From NCBI RefSeq assembly GCF_006517435.1, contig NZ_VHQG01000002.1, positions 1,196,799-1,260,798 of the forward strand: 64,000 nt of DNA, read 5' to 3'. Below the pieces are notes generated by a model. It searched no databases. It had not been told where the DNA came from and worked only from the letters and a program-made list of their open reading frames with translations. Source of the DNA: Schumannella soli. GTDB taxonomy: Bacteria; Actinomycetota; Actinomycetes; Actinomycetales; Microbacteriaceae. The translations under genes were made by a program, and so were the position numbers. Each line of letters opens with the position of its first letter. Position 1 is the first letter of the stretch. Shown one piece after another: positions 8,919 through 19,387 of the stretch.

Positions 8919-10874
8919 TCAGACCTGGGCCTTCGTCTCGATGGCCTCGAGGATGCGTCGCACCGCCTCGTCGATCGGCACGCCGTTGTCCTGCGTGCCG
9001 TCGCGGAAGCGGAAGCTGACGGAGCCGCCGGCGCGATCCTGCTCGCCCGCGATCAGCTGGAACGGCACCTTCTGCTGCGTGTGCGTGCGGATCTTCTTCT
9101 GCATGCGGTCGTCGCTGGCATCCAGCTCGGCGCGCACGCCGGCCGTGCGCAGACGCGCGATGATCTCGCCGAGGTAGTCGTTGTACTCCTCGGCGATCGG
9201 GATGCCGACGACTTGCACCGGTGCGAGCCAGGCCGGGAAGGCGCCGGCGTAGTGCTCGAGCAGGATCGCGAAGAAGCGCTCGATCGAGCCGAGCAGCGCT
9301 CGGTGGATCATGACCGGCTGCTGCTTCGTGCCGTCGGATGCGGTGTACTCCAGCTCGAAGCGCTCCGGCTGGTTGAAGTCGAGCTGCACGGTCGAGAGCT
9401 GCCAGGTGCGGCCGATCGCGTCGCGTGCCTGCACCGAGATCTTCGGGCCGTAGAAGGCCGCGCCGCCCGGGTCGGCGACGAGCTCGAGGCCCGACTCCTC
9501 GGCGACCTGACGCAGGGTGTCGGTCGCCTCATCCCAGGCCTCGTCGCTGCCCACGTACTTCTCGGGGTCCTTCGTCGAGAGCTCGAGGTAGAAGTCGGTG
9601 AGTCCGTAGCCGCGCAGCGTCTCGAGCACGAACTCGAGCTGGCTGGCCACCTCGGCCTTGACCTGGTCGGGCGTGACGTAGACGTGCGCATCGTCCTGCG
9701 TGAGGCCGCGCACGCGGGTCAGTCCGGAGAGCTGACCGCTCTTCTCGTAGCGGTAGACCGTGCCGAACTCGGCGAGGCGCAGCGGCAGCTCACGGTAGCT
9801 GCGCCCGCGCGCGCGGAAGATCAGGTTGTGCATGGGGCAGTTCATGGGCTTCAGGTAGTAGTCCTGGCCCTGGCGCGTGACGTGCCCCTCGGCATCCGTC
9901 TCCTCGTCGAGGTGCATGGCCGGGAACATGCCGTCCTTGTACCACTGCAGGTGACCGCTGGTCTCGAACAGGTTCGCCTTGGTGATGTGCGGCGAGTACA
10001 CCTGCTCGTAGCCGTGCGCGATGAGGCGCTCGCGCATGTAGTTCTCGATCTCGGCGCGCACGACGCCGCCCTTCGGGTGGAAGACCGCGAGGCCCGAGCC
10101 GATCTCGTCGGGGAAGGAGAAGAGGTCGAGCTCCTTGCCCAGCTTGCGGTGGTCGCGCTTCGCGGCCTCCTCGAGGCGGGTCAGGTAGGCGCGCAGCTCG
10201 TCCTTCGTCGGCCAGGCGGTGCCGTAGATGCGCTGCAGCTGCGGGTTCTTCTCGCTGCCGCGCCAGTAGGCGGCGGCCACGCGCATGAGCTTCGCGCCGT
10301 TGCCGATCATCCGGGTGCTGGGCAGGTGCGGTCCGCGGCAGAGGTCCTGCCAGTAGCGCTCGCCGGTCTTGCCGTCGACGTTCTCGTAGATCGTCAGCTC
10401 GCCCGCGCCCACTTCGACCGACTCGTTGTCGCCGCTCTCGGCGGAACCGCCCTTGAGCCCGATCAGCTCGAGCTTGTAGGGCTCGGCGGCGAGCTCGCGG
10501 CGGGCCTCGTCGTCGCTCACGACGCGGCGCACGAAGCGCTGGCCCTGGCGGATGATGCGGTCCATCTCCTTCTCGATCGCCTTGAGGTCCTCGGGCGTGA
10601 AGGGGGTGGCGACGTCGAAGTCGTAGTAGAAGCCGTCGGCGACGGGCGGGCCGATGCCGAGCTTCGCCTCGGGGTTGATCCGCTGCACGGCCTGCGCGAG
10701 CACGTGCGCGGCCGAGTGACGAAGGATGTTCAGCCCGTCTTCGGAGTCGATCGTGACGGGCTCGACGGTCTGCGTCTCGGTGACCGTCGTCGCCAGGTCC
10801 TTCAGCTCGCCGTCGACGCGCAGGGCGACGACGGAGCGGTCGGGGAAGAGGTCGAATCCGGTCTGCTCAGTCAC
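8919..10874 (-). CDS. thrS: Threonyl-tRNA synthetase
   Basis: ThrRS charges tRNA-Thr and edits mis-acylated Ser-tRNA. The 651-aa protein shows the editing domain ([19 protein letters not shown]-type residues), class II catalytic motifs with the zinc-site Cys in [10 protein letters not shown], motif 2 region [14 protein letters not shown], motif 3 [13 protein letters not shown], and the anticodon-binding domain ([11 protein letters not shown] to the C-terminus). The N-terminal TGS-like part is short (about 45 residues before the editing domain), so TGS seems reduced. The start GTG 10874 is preceded at 7 nt by TAATCT; the GGGAGG directly abutting the GTG is too close to act as a Shine-Dalgarno. 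It is co-transcribed with the HIT gene. Confidence 0.97.
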   Translation of the reverse strand: MTEQTGFDLFPDRSVVALRVDGELKDLATTVTETQTVEPVTIDSEDGLNILRHSAAHVLAQAVQRINPEAKLGIGPPVADGFYYDFDVATPFTPEDLKAIEKEMDRIIRQGQRFVRRVVSDDEARRELAAEPYKLELIGLKGGSAESGDNESVEVGAGELTIYENVDGKTGERYWQDLCRGPHLPSTRMIGNGAKLMRVAAAYWRGSEKNPQLQRIYGTAWPTKDELRAYLTRLEEAAKRDHRKLGKELDLFSFPDEIGSGLAVFHPKGGVVRAEIENYMRERLIAHGYEQVYSPHITKANLFETSGHLQWYKDGMFPAMHLDEETDAEGHVTRQGQDYYLKPMNCPMHNLIFRARGRSYRELPLRLAEFGTVYRYEKSGQLSGLTRVRGLTQDDAHVYVTPDQVKAEVASQLEFVLETLRGYGLTDFYLELSTKDPEKYVGSDEAWDEATDTLRQVAEESGLELVADPGGAAFYGPKISVQARDAIGRTWQLSTVQLDFNQPERFELEYTASDGTKQQPVMIHRALLGSIERFFAILLEHYAGAFPAWLAPVQVVGIPIAEEYNDYLGEIIARLRTAGVRAELDASDDRMQKKIRTHTQQKVPFQLIAGEQDRAGGSVSFRFRDGTQDNGVPIDEAVRRILEAIETKAQV

Positions 10875-10881
10875 GCCTCCC

Positions 10882-10887
10882 AGATTA
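10882..10887 (-). promoter_or_regulatory. -10 element of thrS-HIT (leaderless type)
   Basis: TAATCT on the minus strand is 7 nt from GTG 10874. No T-box leader is present between it and the gene, so thrS is not under classical T-box attenuation here. Confidence 0.55.
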
Positions 10888-11088
10888 GTGCGGCGCGGGG
10901 TGCGCGGCCGACGCCGTCGGGCGGCGTCGATGCGCTCCGCGCACGAGCCGGACGAGGGGGCGGATCACGACGTCACATCCGCGTCAACCCCTGTCGCGGA
11001 TTCCCGGCGCGACCTAACCTCGCCTCGAGCGCCCGCGATGCCCTCGTCCCTCCGACTCCTCCGCACCGCGAGCAGAGAAGAGAGCCGC

Positions 11089-11571
11089 ATGGCCGCCGAC
11101 AGCTCCATCTCCCCCGACCTCCCCGTCATCCCGGTCCCGTCCGCCGAGAGCCCGGCGGCGACCTCGTGGCACCAGCTGCGCACCGCGGTCTGGATCGCGA
11201 CGCGGGACGGCGAGGTGCTCGGCCGCGTCGAACACCTCGCGAACGGCTGGTTCGCGATCGCCGAGCCGAACCTCGCTCTCGGCCTGTTCGAGTGCGAGGC
11301 CGCGGCCCGCGAGGCCGTCCTCCGCGCCCCGCGTCTCGCTCCCCCGCCCGAGGCCGCGACGCGCTCGGCCGAGAGCTATGAGCAGCTCGCGACCCGGCTC
11401 GCGACCGAGCATCCGACCCTCACGCTGGGCCACATCGAGACGATCCTGACCGAGGAGCACGAGCTGCTCATCGGCATCGACCCGGCCGACATCGTGCCGC
11501 CGATCGTCGTCGAGGCGACGCTCGAGCGCGTCGAGTCGTTCGAGGCGCGTCGCCACTCCGACGTCGGCTGA
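11089..11571 (+). CDS. Conserved-looking protein of unknown function
   Basis: I do not recognise this 160-aa protein. It has a disordered Pro/Ser-rich N-terminus (~25 residues), then a compact region beginning SWHQLRTAVWIATRDGEVLGRVEHLANGWFAI that looks like a small beta-sheet (a DUF-type tag or PRC-like strand pattern is possible but not supported), then a helical, acidic C-terminal half. It has no Cys, no membrane segment and no signal peptide. Codon usage is like its neighbours. A TAACCT hexamer at 11015-11020 could be its -10. ATG 11038 is an alternative start in frame; I chose 11089 because the upstream 17 codons are low-complexity. It is monocistronic, between thrS and dhaK. Confidence 0.7.
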   Translation: MAADSSISPDLPVIPVPSAESPAATSWHQLRTAVWIATRDGEVLGRVEHLANGWFAIAEPNLALGLFECEAAAREAVLRAPRLAPPPEAATRSAESYEQLATRLATEHPTLTLGHIETILTEEHELLIGIDPADIVPPIVVEATLERVESFEARRHSDVG

Positions 11572-11666
11572 CGCAGAACCCAGGGCCGACGCGACGAGGC
11601 CGCCACGCCGCGCGAACGGGATGACGGCCTCGCAGCAGCGACGATCGTCGATTCGGACGACCCGCG
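11572..11666. other. Short convergent intergenic region
   Basis: The region contains a weak 8-bp inverted repeat (CGAGGCCG 11595-11602 / CGGCCTCG 11635-11642) with a large loop, possibly a shared terminator for the 11089 gene and dhaK. Nothing else is visible. Confidence 0.3.
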
Positions 11667-12668
<1,002 letters not shown>

Positions 12669-12798
12669 GAACTCGGGTCCTCTCGCGACCGACGCCGACG
12701 CTGGCCGGGATCGGGGGCGATCCCCATCGGTCCGAGGCCGAATCTACGCGCGGCCGACACGCGCGGGGAAGACGCCCGCGCGCATCATGAGAATCCGT

Positions 12799-13854
12799 TC
12801 ACCCGGCGGTCGTCGCGGCGACCCACGCGTCCAGCTTCGCCGTCGCGCTGCCGTCGTCGATCACGGCGGCGGCATCCGCGATGCGGGCGCGGAAGCGGGC
12901 GCGGATGTCGAGCTCGGCCTGGGTGTGATCGCGCGCGAGATCCCAGGCGACGAGACCCGCCGCGGCGTTGAGCAGCACGATGTCGCGCACCGCGCCCTCC
13001 TCGCCCGCGAGCGTCGCCCGCACGACGTCGGCGTTGTGCTGGGGCGAGCCGCCGCGCAGGTCGTCGATCTTCGCGCGGCGGATGCCGAGGTCGGCCGGGT
13101 CGAGGTCGTGCTCGGTGACGGAGCCGCGGCTGACCTCCCAGAGGTGGCTGTGGCCCGTCGTCGTCAGCTCGTCGAGGCCGTCGTCGCCGCGGAACACGAG
13201 CGCCGTCGCGCCGCGGGTCTGGAAGACGCCGACGAACAGCGGCACCTTCTCGAGGCTCGACACGCCGACGGCCGAGGCCTCCGGACGCGCCGGGTTCACG
13301 AGCGGGCCGAGGAAGTTGAACACGGTCGGGATGCCGAGGTCGGCGCGCACCGGCGCCGCGTGCCGGAACCCCGGGTGGAACAGCGACGCGAAGGCGAAGG
13401 TGATGCCGCTCGACTCGAGCACCGCCGCGACCTTCTCCGGCGGGATGGTGAGGTCGAGACCGAGCGCCGTCAGCACGTCGGAGGAGCCGGACGCGGACGA
13501 CGCCGCACGGTTGCCGTGCTTGATCACGCGGGCGCCGGCGGCCGCGCAGACGATCGACGACATCGTCGACACGTTCACCGTGCGGAAGCGGTCCCCTCCC
13601 GTGCCGACGATGTCCAGAGCCATCGGATCGACGGTCAGCGGCAGGGCGTTCTCGAGGATCGCGTCGCGGAAGCCGACCACCTCATCCACCGTCTCGCCCT
13701 TCGCGCGCAGGGCGATGAGGAAGGCCGCGAGCTGAGCCGGAGTGGCCTGACCGGCCACGATCTCGCCCATCGCCCACGCGGACTCGGAGATCGTGAGGTG
13801 CTCCCCCTCGAGGAGTCGCGTCAGCAGTTCCGGCCAGGTCGGGGAGGTCGCCAT
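12799..13854 (-). CDS. trpD: Anthranilate phosphoribosyltransferase
   Basis: TrpD transfers phosphoribosyl from PRPP to anthranilate in tryptophan synthesis. The 351-aa enzyme shows the PRPP loop [15 protein letters not shown], the [17 protein letters not shown] anthranilate-site segment, the Mg-binding [12 protein letters not shown] region, and [13 protein letters not shown]. It is a stand-alone trpD, away from a trp operon, in the respiratory gene neighbourhood; the same trpD-ctaE divergence is seen in other actinobacteria. The true start is ATG 13854: TACGAT ends exactly 6 nt before it, whereas the longer frame upstream reads unlikely Arg-rich sequence and crosses that promoter. Confidence 0.95.
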   Translation of the reverse strand: MATSPTWPELLTRLLEGEHLTISESAWAMGEIVAGQATPAQLAAFLIALRAKGETVDEVVGFRDAILENALPLTVDPMALDIVGTGGDRFRTVNVSTMSSIVCAAAGARVIKHGNRAASSASGSSDVLTALGLDLTIPPEKVAAVLESSGITFAFASLFHPGFRHAAPVRADLGIPTVFNFLGPLVNPARPEASAVGVSSLEKVPLFVGVFQTRGATALVFRGDDGLDELTTTGHSHLWEVSRGSVTEHDLDPADLGIRRAKIDDLRGGSPQHNADVVRATLAGEEGAVRDIVLLNAAAGLVAWDLARDHTQAELDIRARFRARIADAAAVIDDGSATAKLDAWVAATTAG

Positions 13855-13860
13855 GCCGAA

Positions 13861-13866
13861 ATCGTA
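13861..13866 (-). promoter_or_regulatory. -10 element of trpD (leaderless type)
   Basis: TACGAT on the minus strand is 6 nt from ATG 13854. Confidence 0.6.
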
Positions 13867-13920
13867 TCGACGACGGCGACACCCGCCCCTCCGTGCGTTC
13901 TGGGCACTCTCACATGGGGC

Positions 13921-13926
13921 CATAAT
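13921..13926 (+). promoter_or_regulatory. -10 element of ctaE-qcrCAB (leaderless type)
   Basis: CATAAT, close to consensus TATAAT, ends exactly 6 nt before GTG 13933. It drives the ctaE-qcrC-qcrA-qcrB operon and is only ~55 bp from the divergent trpD -10. Confidence 0.65.
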
Positions 13927-13932
13927 GGAGTC

Positions 13933-14559
13933 GTGAGCACTGCGACATCACTCCCTAGGACACCTGTGGTCGTCAACCGGCCGAACGTCACGTCGGTGGG
14001 AGTCATCGTGTGGCTCGGCAGCGAGGTCATGTTCTTCGCCGGCCTCTTCGCGATCTACTTCACGCTCCGCTCGGTCTCGCCCGAGCTGTGGGCCGACCAG
14101 TCGTCGAAGCTCGACCTGCCGTACTCGCTGACGAACACGATCATCCTCGTGCTGTCGTCGTTCGCCTGCCAGTTCGGCGTCTTCGCCGCCGAGCGTCTCC
14201 AGCCCCGTCGCACGAGCTGGAACCCGCGTCACTGGGGCCTCGTCGAGTGGTTCTTCGTGACCTTCGCGATGGGCGCCGTCTTCGTCATCGGTCAGATCTA
14301 CGAGTACGCGAACCTCGTCACCGAGGGCGTCGGATTCCAGTCCGACTCCTACGGCTCGGCGTTCTACCTCACGACCGGCTTCCACGGCCTGCACGTCACG
14401 GGCGGCCTCCTCGCCTTCCTGTTCGTGATCGGCCGCACCTTCGCCGTCAAGAAGTTCACGCACCGCGAGGCGACGACCGCGATCACCGTGTCGTACTACT
14501 GGCACTTCGTCGACGTGGTCTGGATCGGCCTGTTCCTCGTCATCTACGTGCTGAGATGA
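13933..14559 (+). CDS. ctaE: Cytochrome c oxidase subunit III
   Basis: CtaE is the third core subunit of the aa3-type cytochrome c oxidase. The 208-aa protein has five predicted membrane helices, typical of the short actinobacterial form. Seen: [40 protein letters not shown], the conserved Glu/His pair in [12 protein letters not shown], and [18 protein letters not shown] at the end. The start is GTG 13933, chosen because CATAAT lies 6 nt upstream; the long frame upstream is antisense to trpD. It overlaps qcrC by 4 bp (ATGA), so it is first in an operon joining complex IV subunit III to all three bc1 subunits. Confidence 0.96.
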   Translation: MSTATSLPRTPVVVNRPNVTSVGVIVWLGSEVMFFAGLFAIYFTLRSVSPELWADQSSKLDLPYSLTNTIILVLSSFACQFGVFAAERLQPRRTSWNPRHWGLVEWFFVTFAMGAVFVIGQIYEYANLVTEGVGFQSDSYGSAFYLTTGFHGLHVTGGLLAFLFVIGRTFAVKKFTHREATTAITVSYYWHFVDVVWIGLFLVIYVLR

Positions 14560-15443
14560 CCGACCCCGCCCCGACGACGAACCCACGAGACAGATCGGAC
14601 ACCTCGCAGCGCATGGCGAAGTCAGCATCCAGCCCCCGCACCAGCCGTTCGGCCCGCCGCACCCGCACCGGGCGCCGCTCGCCGCTCGCCTCGGTCGCCC
14701 TGCTCGTCATCGGCCTCATGGCCACGGGCGGCGCCTACGCCGCGTTCACCTCGGCGGCCAGCGCTGAAGACAACGGCAGCGCGAACATCGCGGACGCCGA
14801 CGCGAAGAACGGCGAGAAGCTGTTCCAGGCGAACTGCGCCACCTGCCACGGCACCAACGGCGAGGGCACCAACCAGGCCCCGACGCTGCTCGGCGTCGGC
14901 GCGGCCTCGGTCGACTTCCAGGTCGGCACCGGCCGCATGCCGATGGCCGTTCAGGGACCGCAGGCCGAGCGCAAGCCCCCGCAGTTCACCGATGCGCAGG
15001 TCAAGGACCTCGCCGCCTACGTCGCCTCCCTCGCCCCCGGCCCGGAGATCCCCGCCGACGAGTACCTCACGGGCAAGGGCGACGTCACCGAGGGCGCCGA
15101 GCTCTTCCGCATCAACTGCGCCATGTGCCACAACGTCTCCGGTGCCGGCGGCGCGCTGACCGAGGGCAAGTTCGCGCCGAGCCTCAAGGGCGTCAGCGCC
15201 GCGCACATCTACGAGGCCATGCTCACCGGCCCGCAGAACATGCCGGTCTTCAACGACCAGAACATCTCCCCCGAGGACAAGGCGAACGTCATCGCCTACC
15301 TGACCTACCTCGATGACCACGCCTCGCCCGGCGGTCTCGACCTCGGCGACCTGGGCCCGGTGTCGGAGGGTCTGTTCGTCTGGATCTTCGCCCTCGGCTC
15401 GATCGTCGCGATCACCGTCTGGCTGACGGCGAAGTCCAACTAA
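14556..15443 (+). CDS. qcrC: Diheme cytochrome c subunit of bc1 complex (QcrC)
   Basis: QcrC carries two c-type haems and passes electrons from the bc1 Rieske protein straight to the oxidase, replacing soluble cytochrome c. From ATG 14556 the protein is 295 aa. It has an Arg/Ser-rich cytoplasmic N-terminus (~40 residues), a membrane segment ~43-63, haem sites CATCH (Cys94, Cys97, His98) and CAMCH (Cys188, Cys191, His192), and a C-terminal membrane anchor ([18 protein letters not shown]). An internal ATG at residue 20 (MAKSASS) is an alternative start, but the 4-bp overlap with ctaE favours the first. It faces the outside of the membrane. Confidence 0.96.
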   Translation: MTDPAPTTNPRDRSDTSQRMAKSASSPRTSRSARRTRTGRRSPLASVALLVIGLMATGGAYAAFTSAASAEDNGSANIADADAKNGEKLFQANCATCHGTNGEGTNQAPTLLGVGAASVDFQVGTGRMPMAVQGPQAERKPPQFTDAQVKDLAAYVASLAPGPEIPADEYLTGKGDVTEGAELFRINCAMCHNVSGAGGALTEGKFAPSLKGVSAAHIYEAMLTGPQNMPVFNDQNISPEDKANVIAYLTYLDDHASPGGLDLGDLGPVSEGLFVWIFALGSIVAITVWLTAKSN

Positions 15444-15480
15444 GTCGCCTCGGCGCGAGAAACACAGCGAGAGGAACCTC

Positions 15481-16551
15481 ATGGCAGACCATGGCAGCGC
15501 CGACACCGGCAACGCCGTCGAGATCATCGCGACGGACCCGGGTCCGCGCAGTGCTGCCGTCGTGCCGACCGACCGTCCGCAGAACCCCGGCTTCCCGCCG
15601 GAGCGGAAGCGCGTCGCCGACCTCGACCCCGCCAAGGAGAAGCAGCAGGAGCGCCGCGTCGTCGCCTGGTTCGTCGTGGGCATCATCGGCGCCGTCGGCG
15701 CCGTGGCCGCCTACGTGGCCTTCCCGCTCGACACCCGCGGATCCATCGACCCGTCCGAGACGCGCATCGTCACGCTGCTGATCGGCCTCGGCATCGCCCT
15801 CGGCCTCTTCGGCATCGGCTTCGGCGCGGTTCACTGGGCCAAGTCGCTCATGCACGGTCACGACCTGGTCGAGATGCGGCACCCCACCCGCGGCAGCGAG
15901 GAGACCCGCGCCAAGGCGGTCGCCGTCTTCACCGCCGGCAACGAGGAGTCGGGCTTCTCGCGCCGCAAGGCGATCGTCGGCACGCTGATCGGCGCCCTCG
16001 TCGCGTTCCCGCTCCCCGGCATCGTGCTCTTCCGCGGCCTCGCGCCGAAGGAGGACGCCAACGACGTGCTCCGCCACACCATGTGGAAGAAGGGCACGCG
16101 TCTGACCCGCGACCCCTCCGGCACGCCCATCAAGGCCTCCGAGGTCACCCTGGGATCGGCGTTCCACGTCATCCCCGAGGGCCTCAACGACTCCGAGCAC
16201 AAGCTCGAGGAGAAGGCCAAGGCCGCGGTTCTGCTCATGCGCCTCAAGCCCGAAGACCTCCACGTCTCGAAGGGCAAGGAGAACTGGAGCTACGACGGCA
16301 TCGTCGCCTACTCCAAGATCTGCACGCACGTCGGCTGCCCTGTGGCGCTGTACGAGCAGCAGACCCACCACCTGCTGTGCCCGTGCCACCAGTCGCAGTT
16401 CGACATCACCCGCGAAGCCGAGGTGATCTTCGGACCGGCCAAGCGCCCGCTGCCGCAGCTTCCCATCTACGTCGACGACGAGGGCTACCTCCGCGCGCGG
16501 AGCGACTTCCACGAGCCCGTCGGCCCCAGCTTCTGGGAGCGTGAGCACTGA
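15481..16551 (+). CDS. qcrA: Rieske iron-sulfur subunit of bc1 complex (QcrA)
   Basis: QcrA holds the [2Fe-2S] Rieske centre of the bc1 complex. The 356-aa protein has three N-terminal membrane helices (residues ~59-77, ~97-118, ~165-182), the actinobacterial pattern. Its C-terminal Rieske domain has the two cluster-binding boxes CTHVGCP and CPCHQSQF. The Cys/His spacing is complete, so the cluster should form. An AGAGG Shine-Dalgarno stands 6 nt before ATG 15481. The TGA stop shares its last base with the qcrB ATG, so translation of the two is coupled. The cytoplasmic linker between helices 2 and 3 is ~40 residues and Lys/Arg-rich. Confidence 0.96.
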   Translation: MADHGSADTGNAVEIIATDPGPRSAAVVPTDRPQNPGFPPERKRVADLDPAKEKQQERRVVAWFVVGIIGAVGAVAAYVAFPLDTRGSIDPSETRIVTLLIGLGIALGLFGIGFGAVHWAKSLMHGHDLVEMRHPTRGSEETRAKAVAVFTAGNEESGFSRRKAIVGTLIGALVAFPLPGIVLFRGLAPKEDANDVLRHTMWKKGTRLTRDPSGTPIKASEVTLGSAFHVIPEGLNDSEHKLEEKAKAAVLLMRLKPEDLHVSKGKENWSYDGIVAYSKICTHVGCPVALYEQQTHHLLCPCHQSQFDITREAEVIFGPAKRPLPQLPIYVDDEGYLRARSDFHEPVGPSFWEREH

Positions 16552-18170
16552 TGTCCACCACCACCGCACCGGCGCCGAACGAACAGGCGACTCGCGGAAC
16601 CCGCTTCACCAGCTGGGCCGCGAACTACGTCGATGAGCGCACGAGCATGTCGGGCCTCGTTAAGGAGCTCGGCCGCAAGATCTTCCCCGACCACTGGTCG
16701 TTCATGCTCGGCGAGGTCGCGCTCTACAGCTTCGTCGTCATCCTGCTCTCGGGCTCGTTCCTGACGTTCTTCTTCCAGGCCTCCATGGCCGAGGTCGAGT
16801 ACGACGGCTCCTACGTCCCCCTCAAGGGCCTGGAGATGTCGGCCGCCATGCAGTCGACGCTGAACATCAGCTTCGACCTGCGCGGCGGACTCCTGATCCG
16901 TCAGATCCACCACTGGGCTGCACTGCTGTTCGTGGCCTCGATCGGCCTGCACATGCTGCGCGTGTTCTTCACGGGCGCGTTCCGCAAGCCGCGCGAGGTC
17001 AACTGGCTGGTCGGATTCCTGCTCTTCGTGCTGGCGATGGCCGAGGGCTTCACCGGCTACTCGCTGCCGGATGATCTGCTCTCGGGCAACGGCCTCCGCA
17101 TCATCGACGGCATGGTCAAGGGCGTCCCGTTCTTCGGAACCTGGATCTCGTACCTGCTGTTCGGTGGGGAGTTCCCGGGCACCCAGATCGTGGGCCGCCT
17201 GTACACGCTGCACATCCTGCTGCTGCCGGCGATCCTCGTCGCCCTGCTCGGCGTGCACATGCTGCTGCTCATCGTCAACAAGCACACCCAGTTCGCCGGC
17301 CCCGGCCGGACGAACGACAACGTGGTCGGATCGCCGATCATGCCGGTGTTCGCCGCGAAGGCGGGTGGGTTCTTCTTCATCGTCTTCGGCGTCATCGCGC
17401 TCGTCGCGGCCACCGTCACGATCAACCCGATCTGGGCCTACGGACCGTACGACCCCTCCCCCGTCTCCGCCGGCACGCAGCCGGACTGGTACATCGGCTT
17501 CGCGGACGGCGCGCTGCGTCTGATCCCGCCGGGCTGGGAGCTCATGCTCGGGCCGTACACCCTGTCGCTGAACATCCTCGTGCCGATCCTGGTGCTGCTG
17601 GTGTTCCTCGCGGTCGTCGCCGTCTACCCCTTCGTGGAGGCGTGGATCACCAACGACAAGCGCGAGCACCACATCGCCGACCGTCCGCGCAACGCCCCGA
17701 CCCGCACCGCCATCGGCGCCGCCGGTGTCACGTTCTACGCGGGCCTGTGGTCGGCGGCGAGCTCGGACCTCATCGCGACGCACTTCAAGCTCTCGATCGA
17801 GAGCGTGACGCACGTCATCCAGGCGGTGACGATCCTCGGGCCGATCGTGGCGTTCTTCGTGACCAAGCGCATCTGCCTGGCCCTGCAGAAGAAGGACCGC
17901 GAGATCGCCCTGCACGGCTTCGAATCGGGACGCATCGTGCGTCTGCCCGGTGGCGAGTACATCGAGGTGCACGAGCAGCTCTCCGAGTACGAGCGCTGGC
18001 GCCTGGTGAGCTTCGAGGAGTACCACCCCGTGATGGTGCGCCCGGATGCCCGCGGCCGCATCACTCAGCGGGCGAAGCTCCGCGCCTCGCTCTCGAGCTG
18101 GTTCTTCGAGGACCGCATCGCTCCGGTGACGCAGAAGGAGCTCGAGTCGAGCTCGCACGGTCACCACTGA
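16551..18170 (+). CDS. qcrB: Cytochrome b subunit of bc1 complex (QcrB)
   Basis: QcrB is the membrane subunit that oxidises menaquinol and holds haems bL and bH. It is 539 aa, with the actinobacterial C-terminal extension (about 120 residues after the last helix, ending SSHGHH). Seen: the haem-ligating His pairs in RQIHHWAALLFVASIGLHM and YTLHILLLPAILVALLGVHM, the Qo-site segment NPIWAYGPYDPS (in place of the PEWY loop of other groups), and eight or more hydrophobic helices. It is the last gene of ctaE-qcrCAB, followed by a strong hairpin terminator. In actinobacteria this is the Q203-type drug-target subunit; known biology, not read from this sequence. Confidence 0.97.
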   Translation: MSTTTAPAPNEQATRGTRFTSWAANYVDERTSMSGLVKELGRKIFPDHWSFMLGEVALYSFVVILLSGSFLTFFFQASMAEVEYDGSYVPLKGLEMSAAMQSTLNISFDLRGGLLIRQIHHWAALLFVASIGLHMLRVFFTGAFRKPREVNWLVGFLLFVLAMAEGFTGYSLPDDLLSGNGLRIIDGMVKGVPFFGTWISYLLFGGEFPGTQIVGRLYTLHILLLPAILVALLGVHMLLLIVNKHTQFAGPGRTNDNVVGSPIMPVFAAKAGGFFFIVFGVIALVAATVTINPIWAYGPYDPSPVSAGTQPDWYIGFADGALRLIPPGWELMLGPYTLSLNILVPILVLLVFLAVVAVYPFVEAWITNDKREHHIADRPRNAPTRTAIGAAGVTFYAGLWSAASSDLIATHFKLSIESVTHVIQAVTILGPIVAFFVTKRICLALQKKDREIALHGFESGRIVRLPGGEYIEVHEQLSEYERWRLVSFEEYHPVMVRPDARGRITQRAKLRASLSSWFFEDRIAPVTQKELESSSHGHH

Positions 18171-18182
18171 GCCGAACCGCCT

Positions 18183-18221
18183 CGAAGGGGCCCGTCGTCC
18201 ACGTGACGACGGGCCCCTTCG
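18183..18221 (+). terminator. Terminator of the ctaE-qcrCAB operon
   Basis: A perfect 17-bp stem (CGAAGGGGCCCGTCGTC and its complement) with a 5-nt loop begins 13 bp after the qcrB stop. It has no U-tract. The stem base matches that of the hairpin at 58368. Confidence 0.85.
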
Positions 18222-18282
18222 CTGTTGCCGCATCGTGCACGGCAGTCCGGCGATGGGCGGCCCGCTCCACCCGCTCGCGGCC

Positions 18283-18288
18283 TAGTCT
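18283..18288 (+). promoter_or_regulatory. -10 element of the 18295 gene (leaderless type)
   Basis: TAGTCT ends exactly 6 nt before ATG 18295. Confidence 0.6.
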
Positions 18289-18294
18289 CGAGGG

Positions 18295-19257
18295 ATGCAT
18301 CCGCCGCTGGAGCCCTTCGCCGTCGGACACCTCGCGCGACCTGACGGCAGCTCGCTCTACTGGGAGACCAGCGGCGCCGTCGACGGCGTCCCCGTGCTCT
18401 ACCTGCACGGCGGCCCCGGCGGCGGACTGGGTCTCGGCGGCTACCGACGTCGCGCCGCTCCGACACGGCACCTCATCGTCGGACTTGATCAGCGCGGCTG
18501 CGGCCGCTCGACCCCCTGGGCGATCGACGATCTCGAGCAACTCGACCGGCTCACGACGGGCACGCTGATCGCCGACATCGAGGCCCTGCGCGAGCACCTC
18601 GGTGTCGAGCGCTGGCTCGTGCACGGCGTCTCCTGGGGTTCGACGCTCGCCCTCGCGTACGCCCTCGAGCATCCGGATCGCGTGAGCGCCCTCGTCCTCG
18701 TGGCGATCACCACCGGAAGCCGGCGCGAGATCGATTGGATCACGGACGGCGTCGGACGCGTCTTCCCCGAGCGCTGGCGGGAGTTCGACGCGCTGGGACG
18801 CCGCCTGGCGCCCGACGCTGGTGAGCGCCCGGTGGAGCGCTACGCGGGAGCGCTGCGGGACCCCGACCCTGCGGTGCGCGAGAGCGCCGCCGAAGGCTGG
18901 GACACGTGGGAATCGACCCACATCTCACTCGACCCGCACTGGCAGCCAGGTCCCTACCGCGCGGAGGCCCGCGATCGCCGCAACTTCGCGACCCTGGTCA
19001 CGCACTTCTGGGCCCACGACTGCTTCCTCGCCGGCGATCGTGCCGTGCTCGAGCGCGCCGCGGAACTCGGAGACCTGCACGGAGTGCTCATCCATGGCCG
19101 TCGCGACGTCAGCGGGCCGGCGGAGACCGCGTGGGAACTCGCACGGCGCTGGCCGGGCGCGCGGCTCCAGGTCGTCGAGCACGAGGGCCACGGAGGGCCC
19201 GACAGCATGGAGCTCGCATCGGCGGCGATCGACGCCCTGACGCTGCACCGCCCCTGA
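18295..19257 (+). CDS. pip: Proline iminopeptidase-like alpha/beta hydrolase
   Basis: This is a 320-aa alpha/beta-hydrolase of peptidase family S33. Seen: the oxyanion-hole motif YLHGGPGGGLG, the LDQRGCGRSTPW signature that marks prolyl iminopeptidases, nucleophile Ser113 in VHGVSWGST, an acidic residue in HGRRDVSG (Asp271) and catalytic His299 in HEGHGG. The family removes N-terminal proline from peptides in the cytoplasm. There is no signal peptide. It is monocistronic, placed between the qcr operon and the convergent cta operon with terminators on both sides. The TAGTCT box 6 nt upstream fixes the start. Activity on proline substrates specifically is inferred from the LDQRGCGRS motif. Confidence 0.87.
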   Translation: MHPPLEPFAVGHLARPDGSSLYWETSGAVDGVPVLYLHGGPGGGLGLGGYRRRAAPTRHLIVGLDQRGCGRSTPWAIDDLEQLDRLTTGTLIADIEALREHLGVERWLVHGVSWGSTLALAYALEHPDRVSALVLVAITTGSRREIDWITDGVGRVFPERWREFDALGRRLAPDAGERPVERYAGALRDPDPAVRESAAEGWDTWESTHISLDPHWQPGPYRAEARDRRNFATLVTHFWAHDCFLAGDRAVLERAAELGDLHGVLIHGRRDVSGPAETAWELARRWPGARLQVVEHEGHGGPDSMELASAAIDALTLHRP

Positions 19258-19337
19258 GCGTCCTGGCGCGCGGAGCGCCGCCCAAGATGGTCTCGTGCGC
19301 ACCACGGTGACGCCTGTCGCGCTCGGGAGACGACGAA

Positions 19338-19365
19338 GGGCGACGGTTCCGAAGAACCGCCGCCC
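19338..19365. terminator. Bidirectional hairpin between pip and the cta operon
   Basis: A 12-bp stem (GGGCGACGGTTC / GAACCGCCGCCC, one mismatch that is a G-U pair on one strand) with a CGAA loop lies between convergent genes and can stop both. Confidence 0.7.
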
Positions 19366-19387
19366 TCGAGAGCGTGTGGCCGCGAAG

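Noticed and set aside
10882-11088. A T-box or other tRNA-sensing leader for thrS
   Set aside because: The -10 is 7 nt from the start codon, so there is no leader, and no T-box sequence is visible.
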